A stretch of 64,000 nucleotides of DNA from Paracoccus salsus (GCF_021556615.1 NZ_JAKGGD010000002.1:248001-312000); one strand, 5' to 3'; counted from the stretch's first letter, positions 27,812 through 37,163 are shown. Notes: generated by a model not told the origin, from the sequence alone. Translations and numbers: made by a program.

Positions 27812-28783
27812 TTATTCGATCCAGCCTTTTTCCTTGTAATACTTCTCGGCGCCCGGATGCAGCGGAGCGCTGTTCCCCTCGGTCACCATCGCCTCGGGCT
27901 CGAGATTGCCGAAGGCGGGATGCAGGCCCTTGAAGCGGTCGAAATTGTCGAAGACGGCCTTGACCACCTCATAAACCATGTCGTCCGGCACGTCGGCCGA
28001 GGTCACGAAGGTCGCCTTGACGCCAAAGGTTTCGGTGTCCTCATCCGTGCCGGCATACATGCCGCCCGGAATGGTCGCCTTGGCGTAGTAGGGGTTTTCC
28101 TCGATCAGCTTGTCGATTTCCTCACCCGTCACCGGCACCAGATTGGCCTCCACCGTCGAGGTGGCCTCCTGGATCGAGCCGTTCGGATGGCCGACGGTGT
28201 AGACGATTGCATCGACCTTGTTGTCGCCCAGAGCCGCGGACTGTTCGGCAGGCTTCAGCTGCGAGGCCAGCGAGAAATCGCCCATCGACCAGCCCTTGGC
28301 ATTCAGCACGACCTCCATCGTGGCCAGCTGGCCCGACCCCGGATTGCCGACATTGACCCGCTTGCCCTTGAGATCGTCAAAGCTGGCGATGTTGGCGTCC
28401 TTGCGCGCCACCACCGTGAACGGTTCGGGATGGACCGAGAAGACGGCGCGCAGATTGTCGAATTTCTTGTCGCCCTCGAACTCTTCAGAGCTGCCGTTAT
28501 AGGCGTGATACTGGATGTCGGACTGCGCCACGCCCATGGTCATGTCGCCGGACTTGATGGCGTTGACGTTGGCGACCGACCCGCCGGTCGACGGCGCCGT
28601 GCACTTGATGCCCGTGGTCTCGGTGTCGCGGTTCACCAGACGACAGATCGACTGGCCGACCACGTAATAGACGCCGGTCTGACCGCCGGTACCGATGGTG
28701 ATGAAACGATCTTCCTGCGCGGCGGCGGCGGTCGCACCGGCGGCGAAGGCGGTCGTGAGAAGAATCGATTTGAGCTTGTTCAT
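27812..28783 (-). CDS. TAXI-family TRAP transporter solute-binding protein
   Basis: A 323-residue periplasmic binding protein. Signal peptide: MNKLKSILLTTAFAAGATAAAA-QE. The mature protein begins with FITIGTGGQTGVYYVVGQSI, the diagnostic TAXI start, and contains GKRVNVGNPGSGQLATMEVV and GVKATFVTSADVPDDMVYE. ATG at 28783 has AGGGAGC upstream; the longer frame adds a charged N-terminus. First gene of the TRAP unit. Confidence 0.95.
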   Translation of the reverse strand: MNKLKSILLTTAFAAGATAAAAQEDRFITIGTGGQTGVYYVVGQSICRLVNRDTETTGIKCTAPSTGGSVANVNAIKSGDMTMGVAQSDIQYHAYNGSSEEFEGDKKFDNLRAVFSVHPEPFTVVARKDANIASFDDLKGKRVNVGNPGSGQLATMEVVLNAKGWSMGDFSLASQLKPAEQSAALGDNKVDAIVYTVGHPNGSIQEATSTVEANLVPVTGEEIDKLIEENPYYAKATIPGGMYAGTDEDTETFGVKATFVTSADVPDDMVYEVVKAVFDNFDRFKGLHPAFGNLEPEAMVTEGNSAPLHPGAEKYYKEKGWIE

Positions 28784-28985
28784 GCGGCTAGCTCCCTTTG
28801 ACTGTTGCTTTTGCATTTTCTTCATCCTGCACCGGGGCGCAGGTTGGCGGATACGGTAGCGTAGTGGCCCGTTTTGGCAATCCCAAATCCGATTGCCCGC
28901 AATTCATATTTTTTTTCAGCAACTTGCGGCGACTTCACCGCCATGCGACGCGGCGAATCCGGCATCGACCCGTTTGCGCGCCGCC

Positions 28986-30317
28986 TCAGCTGCCCGCTGG
29001 AAGAACCTCGTCCATCGCGCCGGCCAGACGATCCACGAGTGCGGTCATCTCGTCCTCGGATATGATGAAGGGCGGCGCCAGCAGGATGTGGTCGCCGTGC
29101 TTTCCATCGATCGTGCCCGACATCGGATAGCAGATCAGCCCGCGCGCGAAACTGGCCTTCTTCAACGCTGCCGCGATCTTTCGCGAAGGATCGAAGGGGG
29201 CCTTGCTGTCCCGGTCCGCGACGATCTCGATGCCCCGGAAAAGCCCCCGTCCGCGGATATCGCCGACATGGGGATGCTGGCCGAACCGGGTCTGCAGCGC
29301 CTCTTGCAGGGCGGCCCCCTTCTTCTGTACCTGCGGCAGCAGCCCGCGATCAAGGATGGCGCGGACCACGGCCAGCCCCGCCGCAGTGGCGACGGGATGG
29401 CCGATATAGGTGTGGCCATGCTGGAAAAAGCCACTGCCCTGCGCGATGGCGTCATAGATCGCCGTGCTGACCAACATGGCGCCGATCGGCTGATACCCGG
29501 CCCCCAGACCCTTGGCGATGCACAGGATGTCGGGCGCGATGCCGTCCTGCTCGCAGGCGAAAAGCGTGCCGGTCCGGCCCATGCCGCACATCACCTCGTC
29601 CAGAATCAGCAGGATGTCGAACTCATCACAGATCTCGCGGATGCGCTTGAAGTATCCCGGCACCGGCGGGACCGCGCCCGACGTCGCGCCGACCACCGGC
29701 TCGGCCATGAAGGCCATCACGGTTTCGGGCCCGACACGCAGGATTTCCTCGCGCAACGTCTCGGCCGCCCGGATGCCGTATTCCTCGGCCGTCTCGGTTT
29801 CGGCACGTTCCCGATATTCATAGCAGGGGGCGATATGGCTGACATCCAGCAGCAAGGGCCCGAATTGCTGTCGGCGCCATTCATTCCCGCCTGCAGACAG
29901 CGCACCGATGGTGTTGCCGTGATAGCTTTGCCGACGGGCGATCAGCCTGGAGCGATCGGGCTGGCCTTTCTCGACCCAGTATTGACGCGCCAGCTTGATG
30001 GCGGCCTCGGTCGCCTCGGAGCCGCCACTGACGAAATAGACTCGGTCCAGATCCCCCGGTGCGTGAGCGACCAGCAGGTCGGCCAGCGCCTCGGCGGGCT
30101 CGCTGGTCAGAAAGCCGGTATGCGCGAAGGCAAGCTTGTCGAGCTGCGCCTTGATCGCCTCGGTGACCTGCGGATCGCCGTGACCAAGGCAACTGACCGC
30201 CGCGCCTCCGGAACCGTCCAGATAGCGATTGCCGTCCGAATCGATCAGCCAGACCCCCGCGCCTCCGACAGCGGTCGGGAGTTGGGCGTGGCAATTGCGC
30301 GGGAACACATGTGACAT
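28986..30317 (-). CDS. Class III pyridoxal-phosphate aminotransferase
   Basis: A 443-residue omega-amino-acid type transaminase. Landmarks: YLDGSGGAAVSCLGHGDP, VYFVSGGSEATEAAIKLARQ, SYHGNTIGALSAGG, ILDEVMCGMGRTG with the cofactor aspartate, and CIAKGLGAGYQPIGAML with the PLP lysine near residue 270. The substrate is not fixed by sequence; beta-alanine, taurine or polyamine-derived amines are possible. The ATG at 30317 (MSHVFPRNCHAQ) is family-like. It lies upstream of and codirectional with the TAXI-TRAP genes, 202 bp away, which hints that the importer might supply its substrate. Confidence 0.9.
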   Translation of the reverse strand: MSHVFPRNCHAQLPTAVGGAGVWLIDSDGNRYLDGSGGAAVSCLGHGDPQVTEAIKAQLDKLAFAHTGFLTSEPAEALADLLVAHAPGDLDRVYFVSGGSEATEAAIKLARQYWVEKGQPDRSRLIARRQSYHGNTIGALSAGGNEWRRQQFGPLLLDVSHIAPCYEYRERAETETAEEYGIRAAETLREEILRVGPETVMAFMAEPVVGATSGAVPPVPGYFKRIREICDEFDILLILDEVMCGMGRTGTLFACEQDGIAPDILCIAKGLGAGYQPIGAMLVSTAIYDAIAQGSGFFQHGHTYIGHPVATAAGLAVVRAILDRGLLPQVQKKGAALQEALQTRFGQHPHVGDIRGRGLFRGIEIVADRDSKAPFDPSRKIAAALKKASFARGLICYPMSGTIDGKHGDHILLAPPFIISEDEMTALVDRLAGAMDEVLPAGS

Positions 30318-30503
30318 GGCAGGGATCCTGAGTTTCGGGTAAGGCAAGAATGTCCCGCGGACCGGCAAGATTAAACCCCCCATCAACAAGACGCGGCGTT
30401 TGCACCACCGGACGGACGCCGAAACGCCGATCGCTTCCGTCGGAAATGCAGGTTCCCGCGCGGCCATTCCGTCACACGCGCGTCCCGCTCTGCCGGCGGC
30501 AGA

Positions 30504-31118
30504 TCAGACGGCTTGGACGGCTTGCCCGGGCCGGCCCAGCTCGTCCGCGACCGCCCCGCGCAAGGCTGGCACAAGCTCGGCCTCGAACCAGGGATTGCGG
30601 CGCAGCCAGGCTGTGTTGCGCCAGGACGGGTGTGGAAGTGGAAAGGTCAGGGGGGCATGCTCGCGCCAGTTCCTCACCGTCGACGTGACATCGCGCGAAC
30701 CCAGATGCCAGCGCATGGCATGGCCGCCGACCAGCAGCAACAAGCGCGGTTTCAGCATGGCCATCACCCGGTCTCGCCATGTTTCGGCGCACACCGCAGG
30801 TGGGGCCAGGTCCGCGCCGCCTGCGTCATATCCGGGAAAGCAGAAGGCCATCGGGACGATCGCCACCCGCTCGCGATCATAGAACGTCGTTTCGTCCACC
30901 CCCATCCAGTCGCGCAGGCGGTCGCCGGACCGGTCGGTGAAGGGCCGCCCGCTTTCATGGACGCGCATTCCCGGCGCCTGCCCGACGATCAGGATCCGGG
31001 CGCTGGCATGGAACCAGACAACCGGCCTTGGCTGATGCGAGGTGGCCGTCGCAGCAAAGCGCGCAGCGCAGATGCGGCAGGACGCGATCTGATCGGCAAG
31101 TCCGGACATCCAGAACAT
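30504..31118 (-). CDS. Uracil-DNA glycosylase superfamily protein (family 4/5-like)
   Basis: A 204-residue protein of the UDG superfamily. Motif A appears as GQAPGMRVHESGRPFTD, motif B as FPLPHPSWRN. Four cysteines at Fe-S-type spacing are readable: CRIC near residue 14-17, one in AFCFPGY and one 17 residues later in PAVCAETW, matching [4Fe-4S] UDGs. The motif A aspartate/glutamate used by classical enzymes is unclear, so true uracil removal is not certain. Start ATG 31118 or 31109. Confidence 0.82.
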   Translation of the reverse strand: MFWMSGLADQIASCRICAARFAATATSHQPRPVVWFHASARILIVGQAPGMRVHESGRPFTDRSGDRLRDWMGVDETTFYDRERVAIVPMAFCFPGYDAGGADLAPPAVCAETWRDRVMAMLKPRLLLLVGGHAMRWHLGSRDVTSTVRNWREHAPLTFPLPHPSWRNTAWLRRNPWFEAELVPALRGAVADELGRPGQAVQAV

Positions 31119-31280
31119 CTAGTGAAAATGCCGCGCGAAAGAAGGGTGCAGACTCACGATTTATCAGGCATTGCGGAACCAAACTGGACAGTGATGGGGC
31201 GTCAGCCTATGGTCCGGCAGGTTCTGTCGGAGGCCCGGCATGGCGGCCGGACAACGCGTGACGGATGGTAACGAACAGCC

Positions 31281-31934
31281 ATGCTGGAATTCGACAATGT
31301 CTCGAAATCCTTCTGGACCGGGACGCAGCGCAAGGTGATCCTCGACCGGGCCTCGTTCCGCGTCGAACTGGGCAGTTCACTTGGCATCCTGGCCCCGAAC
31401 GGCACCGGCAAGACGACCCTGATCAACATGATGTGCGGTCTGGAAAAACCCGATGAGGGCACGATCCGGCGCGATTGCCGCATTTCCTTTCCGCTGGGGT
31501 TCATGGGTGGCGTCGTCTCGAAGCACTCCGCGAACGAGAATTCGCGCTACATCGCGCGGATCTACGGGCTTGACCCGGACTATGTTTCGGCCTTCACGCG
31601 CTGGCTGACCGACATCAAGGAATATTTCGACATGCCCGTGGGGACCTATTCCTCGGGGATGCGGCAGCGGTTTACCTTTTCGCTGCTGCTGGCGCTGGAA
31701 TTCGACATCTACCTGATCGACGAGGGAATGCCTCAGACCACCGATGTGGAATTCAACCGCAAGGCCGGCGAGGTTCTGTTCGAAAGGCTGCGGAACTCGA
31801 CGGTCGTGATCGTCTCGCATCAGCCCAAGACGATCGAAAAGTTCTGCCGGCACGCGGCGATCATGCGGGACGGAAAATTGTACATGTTCGAGTCACTCGA
31901 CGAGGCGAAACAGTATTATGACTACACCGCCTAA
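31281..31934 (+). CDS. kpsT: Capsule-export ABC ATPase (KpsT/CtrD-like)
   Basis: A 217-residue ATP-binding subunit of an ABC-2 polysaccharide exporter. Walker A LAPNGTGKTTLINM, signature YSSGMRQRFTFSLLLALEF, Walker B DIYLIDEGM, and the late switch VIVSHQPKTIEKFC are present. Length matches KpsT. Its membrane partner (KpsM) is not in the window. The stop lies 17 nt inside the following KpsE-like gene, so the two are made together. The organisation with kdsA indicates export of a Kdo-linked capsule. Confidence 0.88.
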   Translation: MLEFDNVSKSFWTGTQRKVILDRASFRVELGSSLGILAPNGTGKTTLINMMCGLEKPDEGTIRRDCRISFPLGFMGGVVSKHSANENSRYIARIYGLDPDYVSAFTRWLTDIKEYFDMPVGTYSSGMRQRFTFSLLLALEFDIYLIDEGMPQTTDVEFNRKAGEVLFERLRNSTVVIVSHQPKTIEKFCRHAAIMRDGKLYMFESLDEAKQYYDYTA

Positions 31935-33681
31935 GGCCCGCAGATTTCATCTGTCTCCGTCGGAATCGGTCCGCCCCGCGACCGATCACGGCGCGGCGGA
32001 GAAGCCATCCTCCAGCCCCGCGCCCAATGTCCGGATCGAAATCCGAAAGAAGGCCGACCTTCCGCCGCATTTCGGTCAGGGTCCGGCCGATCCGGCCCGA
32101 ACCGGGGCCGCGACGCCAGCGCCGCGGGCCGACGATCTGCGCGAACGGCTGAAGCTGACAGACCCGATCGACGACGGTTTTCCCGACCTCGGGAAACCGG
32201 CCGCCGAACCGGAAAACCCCGATCTGAACGCCCGGTTGCAGGCGATCCGCGCCGAGCAACTGACCGAGCGGCAGTTGCGGATCGCGCGCCGGATCGCCGC
32301 GCTGCACCAGATCGAGGTGTCCTCGGACGAAGAGGCCGTGCTGCGCCTGCGCGAGCGCGGCATCGACCCCTCGCACCGGGCCGCGCTGAGCCAGATCCTG
32401 GCAACCGAGGGCAGCCGTGCGCAGGCCGAACCGGCCCGCAACACGCCCGCGGTCATCGCTCCGCAATCGAAAGGCACCGATGTCGGCCCGGTCCGTCCGC
32501 CGCTGCCCTCGCGCGAGGCGCTGGCCGAGGATCAGCGTGCCGCTGAAATCTATCTGATCCAGCGCGACATCGCCCGCCGTCGCCGCCGGCGGATGACAAT
32601 GCTGGCGCTGCGATTGCTGTTCTTCGTTGCACTGCCGACCGCCATCGCCGGGTGGTATTACTTTCGCGTCGCCACGCCGCTTTACGCGACCTTCTCGCAA
32701 TTTCAGATCCAGATGGCCGAGAGTGCCGGCTCAGGCGGGATGGGCGGACTGCTGGCCGGGTCGCAGATGGCGACGAACCCGGATTCCGTTGCGGTGCAAA
32801 GCTATCTGACCTCGCGCGACGCGATGCTGCGGCTGGATGCGGACAAGGGCTTCAAGCGGGCCTTCCAGGATCCCTCGGTGGACCCGGTCAAGCGGCTTGC
32901 CCCCGACGCCACGAACGAGGCCGCCTACAAGGTCTATCTGGATTCAGTGAAGATCGGCTATGATCCGACCGAGGGGATGCTGGACATGGAGGTGATCGCC
33001 CCCGATCCCCGGCTCAGCCAGGAATTCTCGCTGGCGCTGATCGACTACGCCGAGGAACAGGTCGACCGCATGACCTCGCGGCTGCGCGACGACCAGATGG
33101 ACGGCGCGGTCCGGAACTACCAGGATGCCGAGGACAAGGTTGTTGCCGCCCAGCGGCGCGTGCAGCAGCTGCAGCAGGAGCTGGGCGTTCTGGACCCGGT
33201 CGCGGAAGGCACCGTCATCATGAACCAGATCGCCACGCTCGAAGGCCAACTCAGCCAGAAACAGCTTGAACTGGGGCAGCTTATGGCGAATTCACGCCCC
33301 CAGCAAAGCCGCGTCGAGACCGTGCGCGGCGACATCGCCCGGCTGCAAGAGATGATCGCCACCACCCGACTTCAGCTGACCCAGGGCAACGACACGCGCA
33401 GCTCTCTGGCCGCGGTCACGGGCGAATTGCGGATCGCCGAAAGCGACCTTGCGACGCGGCAGGAACTGCTGGCGGCGGCGGCCGCGCAGATGGAAACGGC
33501 GCGGATCGAAGCCAACAAGCAGGTCCGCTATCTGTCGCTGTCGGTCGCCCCCGTTCCGCCGGACGAGGCGACCTATCCAAGGGCCGTCCAGAACACACTG
33601 GTCGCCTTTTTGATTTTTTCGGGGATCTACCTCATGTTGTCCCTGACCGCTTCCATCTTGCGAGAACAGGTATCCACATGA
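31918..33681 (+). CDS. Capsule polysaccharide export inner-membrane protein (KpsE-like) with long N-terminal extension
   Basis: A 587-residue protein. Residues 1-215 are cytosolic, Pro/Ala/Arg-rich and likely disordered; a transmembrane segment lies near 230-245 (LALRLLFFVALPTAIAGWYY), a periplasmic coiled-coil core (about 250-545, with YQDAEDKVVAAQRRVQQLQQ) and a second membrane segment near 555-580. This is the Wzz/KpsE/BexC polysaccharide copolymerase plan, but KpsE proteins are usually near 380 residues. It overlaps kpsT at the start and kdsA at the end. Confidence 0.85.
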   Translation: MTTPPKARRFHLSPSESVRPATDHGAAEKPSSSPAPNVRIEIRKKADLPPHFGQGPADPARTGAATPAPRADDLRERLKLTDPIDDGFPDLGKPAAEPENPDLNARLQAIRAEQLTERQLRIARRIAALHQIEVSSDEEAVLRLRERGIDPSHRAALSQILATEGSRAQAEPARNTPAVIAPQSKGTDVGPVRPPLPSREALAEDQRAAEIYLIQRDIARRRRRRMTMLALRLLFFVALPTAIAGWYYFRVATPLYATFSQFQIQMAESAGSGGMGGLLAGSQMATNPDSVAVQSYLTSRDAMLRLDADKGFKRAFQDPSVDPVKRLAPDATNEAAYKVYLDSVKIGYDPTEGMLDMEVIAPDPRLSQEFSLALIDYAEEQVDRMTSRLRDDQMDGAVRNYQDAEDKVVAAQRRVQQLQQELGVLDPVAEGTVIMNQIATLEGQLSQKQLELGQLMANSRPQQSRVETVRGDIARLQEMIATTRLQLTQGNDTRSSLAAVTGELRIAESDLATRQELLAAAAAQMETARIEANKQVRYLSLSVAPVPPDEATYPRAVQNTLVAFLIFSGIYLMLSLTASILREQVST

Positions 33682-34520
33682 CCACACCCCGCCACGTCCG
33701 CATCGGCGATCTGACCTGCGGCAACGACCTTCCGCTGACGGTGATCGCGGGCCCCTGCCAGCTTGAGACCCTGGACCACGCGCTGATGATCGCCGAAAGG
33801 ATGGCCGAAGCCTGCGCGAAGGCCGGCGCAAGCTTCGTCTTCAAGGCCAGCTACGACAAGGCGAACCGCACTTCGATGAAAGGCCGTCGGGGCGTCGGCA
33901 TCGACGAAGGGCTCGAGATGCTCGCAACCGTGCGCCAACGTCTTGGCTGCCCCGTGCTGACCGATGTCCACGACGCCGAACAGGCCATCCTTGCCTCCGA
34001 GTCGGTCGATGTCATCCAGATTCCGGCCTTTCTTTGCCGCCAGACCGACCTGCTGCTGGCAGCGGGCAGGACCGGTGCGGTCATCAACGTCAAGAAGGGC
34101 CAGTTCCTGGCGCCCTGGGACATGCCCAACGTGGCCGAAAAGGTCGCCTCGACGGGCAACCAGAAAATCCTTCTGACCGAACGCGGCGTCAGCTTCGGCT
34201 ACAATACGCTGGTGGCGGACATGCGATCGATCCCGATCATGGCGCGCACGGGCTACCCGATCGTGATGGATGCGACCCATTCCGTCCAGCAGCCCGGTGG
34301 TCAGGGCGGGTCCTCGGGCGGGCAGCGTGAATTCGCGCCGGTGATGGCGCGCGCCGCCGTGTCGCTTGGCGTGGCCGCCGTCTTCATCGAAACCCACGAG
34401 GATCCAGACAAAGCACCCTCGGACGGCCCGAACATGATCCCGCTGGACCAGATGACGGCGCTGGTCGCCACCCTGATGCGCTTTGACGCATTGGCCAAGG
34501 CAGAACCGATCATGGCATGA
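33678..34520 (+). CDS. kdsA: 3-deoxy-8-phosphooctulonate synthase (Kdo-8-P synthase)
   Basis: A 280-residue enzyme condensing phosphoenolpyruvate and arabinose 5-phosphate to Kdo-8-phosphate, for LPS core and the Kdo linker of group 2-type capsules. Family motifs: IAGPCQLE, FKASYDKANRTS, IQIPAFLCRQTDL, VKKGQFLAPWDM, DATHSVQQPGG. Length is normal. The ATG is in a 4-nt overlap with the KpsE-like gene and its own stop overlaps the channel gene, so Kdo supply is coupled to polysaccharide export. Confidence 0.96.
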   Translation: MTTPRHVRIGDLTCGNDLPLTVIAGPCQLETLDHALMIAERMAEACAKAGASFVFKASYDKANRTSMKGRRGVGIDEGLEMLATVRQRLGCPVLTDVHDAEQAILASESVDVIQIPAFLCRQTDLLLAAGRTGAVINVKKGQFLAPWDMPNVAEKVASTGNQKILLTERGVSFGYNTLVADMRSIPIMARTGYPIVMDATHSVQQPGGQGGSSGGQREFAPVMARAAVSLGVAAVFIETHEDPDKAPSDGPNMIPLDQMTALVATLMRFDALAKAEPIMA

Positions 34521-35854
34521 TGCGGGGCCTGCTGCTCGTCCTGCTGCTCGTCGTCGGCGCGGGCCTGGCGGGCCCGGTTCAGGGGCAGGTCGGCGGCGAT
34601 GGCGCGACGGCACCCAGCGGCACCATCTCTGTCCAGAACAATGCCTCGACCGACCTGGCGATCCGAAACCGCATCGACAGCATGCTGAAGCAGGTCGCAG
34701 CCTTCGATTCCGTGCGCGTGCGCGTGGATGCGGGCATCGTCACTCTGACCGGCGAGGTCACCGAGCAGGACACGATCGACCGACTGAACACGCTGGTCGC
34801 GCGCGTGGACGGGGTGGTCGCCATCGAGGATCAGGTGGCTTTGTCGACCGATATCAGCTTGCGACTGGAATCGGTGCGCGAAAGGTTTCTGCAGCGGCTT
34901 AACCAGGTCGTCGCCGGTCTTCCCTTCGTCTTCCTTGGGCTGCTCGTGGGCACCGCCATCGTCCTCATCGGCGGCTGGCTGTCACGTCGCAGAAAGACGC
35001 TGGCGCGAATTGCGCCCAACCCTTTCATCGCCGACTTCATGGCGCAGTCGATCAGATTGAGTTCCTGGGTGGTCGCGCTGGTCGTCGCGCTGGACCTGAT
35101 GGAGGCGACGGCATTGCTGGGCACCCTGCTCGGCGCCGCCGGCATCTTCGGCCTGTCACTGAGCTTTGCCGCGCGTGACACGATCGAGAATTTCGTAGCG
35201 ACGATCATCCTGTCGCTCCGCCAGCCGTTCAGTCCCGACGATCTGATCGAACTTGCCGGTCAACGCGGCCGCGTGATCCGGCTGACCAGTCGCGGAACAA
35301 CGCTTCTCACGCTTGACGGCAACCATATTCGGCTTCCAAACCAGATCGTCTACAAGGCGGTCCTGACGAACTATACGCGCAACCCCGAGCGCCGCCTTCT
35401 GGTCGATCTCACCGTGGATCCGGTCGCCGATCTGGACAGGGCGCGCGATCTGGTCCTGCGCACGCTGGCCGCGATGGATTTCGTCCTTCCTCGTCCCGAG
35501 CCCGTCGCATGGATCGAGGCCTCGGGAAACGAATTTCTCGTGATCCGTGCCGGCGCGTGGGTGTCGCAGGACGGGACCGATTTCGATCTGGCGCGGGGCG
35601 AGGTTTTCCGGCGCTTGCGCCAAGCTCTCGACGCGGCCGGATACGGCATCCCCGAACCGATCCACCGCATCCGGATCGAGGGCACCGAAACGGGTATCGA
35701 AGCGCCCGTGCCCAGGCCTGTACCCGCCGAGCCCGCGCCGGAGGCGACACCATATGACGTCAGTCCGGATTCTGCGTTCGAGCAGTTGGTGGATCGCGGG
35801 CGTGTCGATGACGGCCGGAACCTGTTGCGGCCCGACCACAAACCGACCAGCTGA
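34517..35854 (+). CDS. Mechanosensitive ion channel (MscS family) with BON domain
   Basis: A 445-residue protein with a signal peptide (MMRGLLLVLLLVVGAGLAGPVQG), a periplasmic BON domain at about 45-110 (IRNRIDSMLKQVAAFDSVRV, VTLTGEVTEQDTIDRLN), then transmembrane segments (PFVFLGLLVGTAIVLIGGWL; SSWVVALVVALDLMEATALL) and the MscS pore helix LLGAAGIFGLSLSFAARDTI with FSPDDLIELAGQRGRVIRL. BON domains bind phospholipid or LPS, so the sensor may read envelope tension directly. It closes the capsule operon. A hairpin follows. Confidence 0.88.
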   Translation: MMRGLLLVLLLVVGAGLAGPVQGQVGGDGATAPSGTISVQNNASTDLAIRNRIDSMLKQVAAFDSVRVRVDAGIVTLTGEVTEQDTIDRLNTLVARVDGVVAIEDQVALSTDISLRLESVRERFLQRLNQVVAGLPFVFLGLLVGTAIVLIGGWLSRRRKTLARIAPNPFIADFMAQSIRLSSWVVALVVALDLMEATALLGTLLGAAGIFGLSLSFAARDTIENFVATIILSLRQPFSPDDLIELAGQRGRVIRLTSRGTTLLTLDGNHIRLPNQIVYKAVLTNYTRNPERRLLVDLTVDPVADLDRARDLVLRTLAAMDFVLPRPEPVAWIEASGNEFLVIRAGAWVSQDGTDFDLARGEVFRRLRQALDAAGYGIPEPIHRIRIEGTETGIEAPVPRPVPAEPAPEATPYDVSPDSAFEQLVDRGRVDDGRNLLRPDHKPTS

Positions 35855-35857
35855 CCG

Positions 35858-35877
35858 GGCCTTGGATTGCCAAGGCC
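35858..35877 (+). terminator. Hairpin closing the capsule operon
   Basis: GGCCTTGG, tetraloop ATTG, CCAAGGCC: a perfect 8-bp stem 3 nt after the channel gene stop, before a convergent gene. No T-run. Confidence 0.5.
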
Positions 35878-36014
35878 AGGCCGCCCCGTCAGGACCGCGC
35901 GACGCTGATCTTCGTCCATCCTGCACGACTGCGATAGACATGGCGCAGTTGCTGGTGACCGCCGGTTCGACCTCCACGAACCGCAGGCAAGGCAACCCGC
36001 CCTGGTCTGCCCGC

Positions 36015-37163
36015 TCACGAATCGGTGGGCGCGTTCGATTTGCGAAACGGACCCCAGTCGGTCAGTGTCGCGATCTCATCGCCCATCGCTGCTCGCTCCT
36101 GCTCCAGATAGCCCGACAGCGCGCGCATGAACCCCGGGTCCCGAACCCAGTGCAGCGAGTGGATCGGGGCCGGCAAATAGCCGCGTGCCAGCTTGTGTTC
36201 GCCCTGCGCCCCCGCCTCGACGCGCGACAGGCCATGTGCGATCGCATAGTCGACGGCCTGATGATAGCACAGCTCGAAATGCAGATAGGCATGATCCTCG
36301 ACGCAGCCCCAGTAACGGCCATAGATCGCGTCGGGCCCTATGAAGTTCAGCGCGCCCGCGATCGGTTGTCCGTCCCGTTCGGCCAGCACAAGCAGCACGT
36401 CGTCGCGCATGGTCCGGTCCACGCCGTCAAAGAAGGCGCGGGTCAGATAGGGCGTGCCCCATTTGCGGTTGCCGGTGTCCTGATAGAAGCGCCAGAACGC
36501 ATCCCAGTGCTCGGGCCGCAGCGCGTCCCCGGTCAGGTGCCGGATCGTTCCGCCGAAATCCTGCGCCCGCTGCCGTTCCTTTCGCAGCGCCTTTCGCTTG
36601 CGCGAAGAAAGGTCGGCCAGGAAATCGTCATAGCTGCCATAGTCGCGATTGAACCAATGGAATTGCTGGGTGACGCGTGGCAGAAAACCCGCCGCCTTGC
36701 CCAGTGCGGCCTCTTCGCCGGTGCAGAAGGTGACATGGACGCCCGATGCTCCGCCGCGCTCGGCCAGCTGCGTCATGCCGGCCAGCAGCGCCCGTTGCAC
36801 GCCGGGTTCGGGCGACAGCAGACGCGCGCCCGTTGCGGGCGTGAAGGGCACGCAGGATTGCAGCTTGGGATAATAGTCGCCGCCCGCCCGCATATAGGCC
36901 TGCGCCCAGGCGTGATCAAAGATGTACTCACCCTGGCTGTGCGATTTCGCGTAAAGCGGGGCGGCGCCGACGATCTGTCCGTCTCTCTCGATGGTCAGGT
37001 GAAGCGGCTGCCAGCCTGTTCCCGGTCCGACCGATCCCGAAAGCTCGAGCGCGTTCAGGAAGCGATGCGAGGTGAAGGGATTGCCGTCGCCAAGCGCGTC
37101 CCATGTCTCGGGCGCGATCTCGGCGATGGCGGAATGGGTGGTCAGTGTCAGCGGCGCGCTCAT
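36015..37163 (-). CDS. FemAB/GNAT-like protein of the DUF482 (peptidogalycan biosynthesis) family
   Basis: A 382-residue soluble acyltransferase-fold protein. Signatures of the family: WDALGDGNPFTSHRFLNALE at the N-terminus, APLYAKSHSQGEYIFDHAWA, PAGARLL-type loop, LPRVTQQFHWFNRDYGSYDD, GGTIRHLTGD, and the last-domain LNFIGPDAIYGRYWGC plus YLPAPIHSLHWV. The biochemical role is not known; related FemAB/GNAT enzymes aminoacylate peptidoglycan. ATG at 37163. A 203-bp spacer rich in hairpins separates it from GDPD. Confidence 0.85.
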   Translation of the reverse strand: MSAPLTLTTHSAIAEIAPETWDALGDGNPFTSHRFLNALELSGSVGPGTGWQPLHLTIERDGQIVGAAPLYAKSHSQGEYIFDHAWAQAYMRAGGDYYPKLQSCVPFTPATGARLLSPEPGVQRALLAGMTQLAERGGASGVHVTFCTGEEAALGKAAGFLPRVTQQFHWFNRDYGSYDDFLADLSSRKRKALRKERQRAQDFGGTIRHLTGDALRPEHWDAFWRFYQDTGNRKWGTPYLTRAFFDGVDRTMRDDVLLVLAERDGQPIAGALNFIGPDAIYGRYWGCVEDHAYLHFELCYHQAVDYAIAHGLSRVEAGAQGEHKLARGYLPAPIHSLHWVRDPGFMRALSGYLEQERAAMGDEIATLTDWGPFRKSNAPTDS

